Assembly: GCA_028275195.1 (NCBI GenBank)
Contig: JAPWVC010000075.1
Coordinates: 1 to 6,282, forward strand
Length of the DNA stretch: 6,282 nucleotides
Direction of reading: 5' to 3'
Source of the DNA: Candidatus Acetothermia bacterium
GTDB lineage: Bacteria > Bipolaricaulota > Bipolaricaulia > RBG-16-55-9 > JANLFV01
In this document: in pieces, positions 5,388-6,282 of the stretch
Position numbering within the stretch: position 1 is the stretch's first letter
How the letters are laid out: each line of letters starts with the position of its first letter
Made by a program: the position numbers and the translations under genes
Notes under the pieces: generated by a model
Seen by the model: only the letters and a program-made list of their open reading frames with translations
The model's database searches: none
Told to the model about the DNA's origin: nothing

Positions 5388-6113
5388 ATGGCGCGCGAGC
5401 TTATTCCTTTCTTCTCAGCCATCTTCGAGGGCCTCCCTGAGGAGGCCCTGATGGAGCTCAGTGCGGAGGCGCTCCTCGTCGGGTATAACGAGGGCGACCT
5501 GGTGGTCCAGGAGGGAAGCCCCTTCTCCGGGGTCTATATCATCTACAGCGGGCTTGTCCTCATCGGGAAATACTCCTCCTCCAGGAAGCGGCGGATCCTC
5601 CGGTTCCTCGCCCCGCGAGAGTTCTTCGGCCTGGAGGCCCTCTTCATGAAGGATCAGGAGACGAATATCCAATTCGCCCGCGCCCTCCTCGACTCGGAAT
5701 TGGTCTTCATCCGCGCTGAGCCGCTCCTGGAATTCCTCCAGCGCTACCCCCTGGCGATGCTCACCCTCTGCCGCTGGTTCGCCCGCGAGGTGGCGATGCT
5801 CGAGTTCAAGCTCACCAGGGACGCGACTGAGGGGAGCCTCCATAATTTGGCGATGCTCCTCCTCGCCCTCTCCAATAAGTATGGCCGTGATACCCCCGCA
5901 GGGACGGTCATCAACCTCGAGCTCCCACGGGCCCTGATGGCGGAGATGGTGGGGATCTCGGAGGAGACGCTGCTCAAGCTCCTGAAGCGGCTCAGGGACC
6001 AGCAGATCATCTCGGTCCAGGATTCCAAGATCACTATCATCAATAAGGAGAAGCTCGATAGCCTCGCCCTGACCGCCGACTTTTACTTGACGATCCTGGA
6101 AGAGACGCTTTAA
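5388..6113 (+). CDS. CRP/FNR-family transcriptional regulator
   Basis: This 241-residue protein has the full CRP layout: an N-terminal cyclic-nucleotide-binding-like β-roll (about 8-112, including YNEGDLVVQEGSPFSGVYIIYSGLV), a long dimerisation helix (about 113-145, LLEFLQRYPLAMLTLCRWFAREVAMLEFK), and a C-terminal helix-turn-helix (about 178-210, LPRALMAEMVGISEETLLKLLKRLRDQQII). The phosphate-binding region FFGLEALF (79-86) keeps E83, but the following stretch (ETNIQFARAL) lacks the usual R-S/T-A of cAMP binders, so the ligand may not be cAMP. There is no cysteine cluster for an FNR-type iron-sulfur centre. The ATG at 5388 fits the start of the domain. No ribosome site exists, consistent with the near-leaderless promoter. 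A palindrome on that promoter suggests autoregulation. The gene diverges from the zinc-ribbon/peptidase cluster, which it may also control. Confidence 0.93.
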   Translation: MARELIPFFSAIFEGLPEEALMELSAEALLVGYNEGDLVVQEGSPFSGVYIIYSGLVLIGKYSSSRKRRILRFLAPREFFGLEALFMKDQETNIQFARALLDSELVFIRAEPLLEFLQRYPLAMLTLCRWFAREVAMLEFKLTRDATEGSLHNLAMLLLALSNKYGRDTPAGTVINLELPRALMAEMVGISEETLLKLLKRLRDQQIISVQDSKITIINKEKLDSLALTADFYLTILEETL

Positions 6114-6120
6114 CGCCACC

Positions 6121-6154
6121 CTGAAAAGTCCAGCCAGCTCACCGGCCTTTTCAG
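6121..6154 (+). terminator. Possible terminator-like inverted repeat after the CRP-family gene
   Basis: CTGAAAAG (6121-6128) and CTTTTCAG (6147-6154) are perfect 8-bp inverted arms, with GCC/GGC pairing inside the 18-base loop. It begins 8 bases after the CRP-family stop codon, where a terminator would be expected. The stem is AT-rich and no T-tract follows, so it is not a canonical intrinsic terminator; a transcript-end or processing structure is possible. Confidence 0.35.
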
Positions 6155-6207
6155 CCGCTCGAACGCGAAAAATAAGGTCGCTTACATGACCAAAGTCGCG
6201 GCAGGAG

Positions 6208-6237
6208 CCTCACCTCTTCCTTAATCTGAGGGTGAGG
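6208..6237 (+). promoter_or_regulatory. Hairpin that would mask the ribosome site of the next gene
   Basis: CCTCACC (6208-6214) and GGTGAGG (6231-6237) form a perfect 7-bp inverted repeat with a 16-base loop. The right arm contains most of the ribosome-binding sequence (GAGGTG, 6234-6239) for the ATG at 6248. A shifted pairing, CACCTC (6211-6216) with GAGGTG (6234-6239), would also mask it. Folding would therefore block translation of that gene. Confidence 0.4.
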
Positions 6238-6247
6238 TGGTGCAGAG

Positions 6248-6282
6248 ATGATAGAGGTTCAGGAGTCTAAGGGCTCGAAGGC
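6248..6282 (+). CDS. Probable start of a new gene, partial
   Basis: An ATG at 6248, preceded by GAGGTG eight bases upstream, opens a frame that stays open to the window edge (MIEVQESKGSK, 11 full codons). It is too short to identify. The strong ribosome site and same-strand position 134 bp after the CRP-family gene make it a plausible real start, possibly co-transcribed with that gene. I found no convincing -35/-10 pair in 6114-6247. Confidence 0.5.
   Translation, partial: MIEVQESKGSK

Noticed and set aside
5415..6119. Long minus-strand open frame (234 codons) opposite the CRP-family gene
   Set aside because: The plus-strand protein is a clear CRP/FNR member. The antisense frame has low-complexity E/L/G-rich composition and no recognisable motif; it results from GC-rich codon bias.
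1..6282. CRISPR arrays, tRNA genes, insertion sequences or phage genes
   Set aside because: No regularly spaced repeats, cloverleaf sequences, transposase motifs or target-site duplications were seen on either strand.

Overview
The window is GC-rich bacterial DNA (about 60-65% GC by eye), densely packed with genes. Promoter-like -35/-10 pairs with exact 17-bp spacers sit upstream of three genes. GTG and TTG starts are common, and adjacent genes often overlap. One gene appears to have an almost leaderless transcript. The proline dehydrogenase resembles the short monofunctional Thermus/Deinococcus-type enzyme. I cannot name the organism; a deep-branching, possibly thermophilic bacterium is only an inference. 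I see no tRNA, rRNA, CRISPR array, transposase or phage gene, so this looks like ordinary chromosome.

Layout. (1) 1-818, minus strand: an HTH-XRE/cupin regulator (165-767) is followed, with a 44-bp overlap, by the N-terminus of a hydantoinase/5-oxoprolinase A-type gene (1-208) that runs off the window. (2) 768-920: a divergent control region with two sigma70-type promoters facing apart and a 12-bp perfect palindrome between their -35 boxes. (3) 921-2697, plus strand: monofunctional proline dehydrogenase overlaps a glycerophosphodiester phosphodiesterase by 17 bp. (4) 2694-5251, minus strand: a three-gene cluster of a small zinc-ribbon protein, a small helical protein and a large M28/DUF4910-type metallo-aminopeptidase. 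The peptidase has a C-terminal helical extension that resembles a winged helix. The phosphodiesterase and peptidase genes converge and use the two strands of one CTAG as their stop codons. (5) 5252-5387: a second divergent control region with a nested inverted repeat and a CRP-spaced palindrome that overlaps the -10 box. (6) 5388-6113, plus strand: a CRP/FNR-family regulator. (7) 6114-6282: two inverted repeats and the likely start of another gene at 6248.

How it may work together. The left half looks like amino-acid catabolism. The cupin regulator probably controls its own operon (with the hydantoinase/oxoprolinase) and the divergent proline dehydrogenase; both enzymes could feed glutamate. 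The right half pairs a probable cytoplasmic peptidase cluster with a divergently transcribed, probably autoregulated CRP-family protein. The regulatory links are inferred from gene arrangement and inverted repeats, not shown. The most notable signals are the 7-6-7 palindrome on the CRP-family promoter beside a near-leaderless start, the zinc-ribbon/helical/peptidase cluster, and the shared-stop convergent junction.
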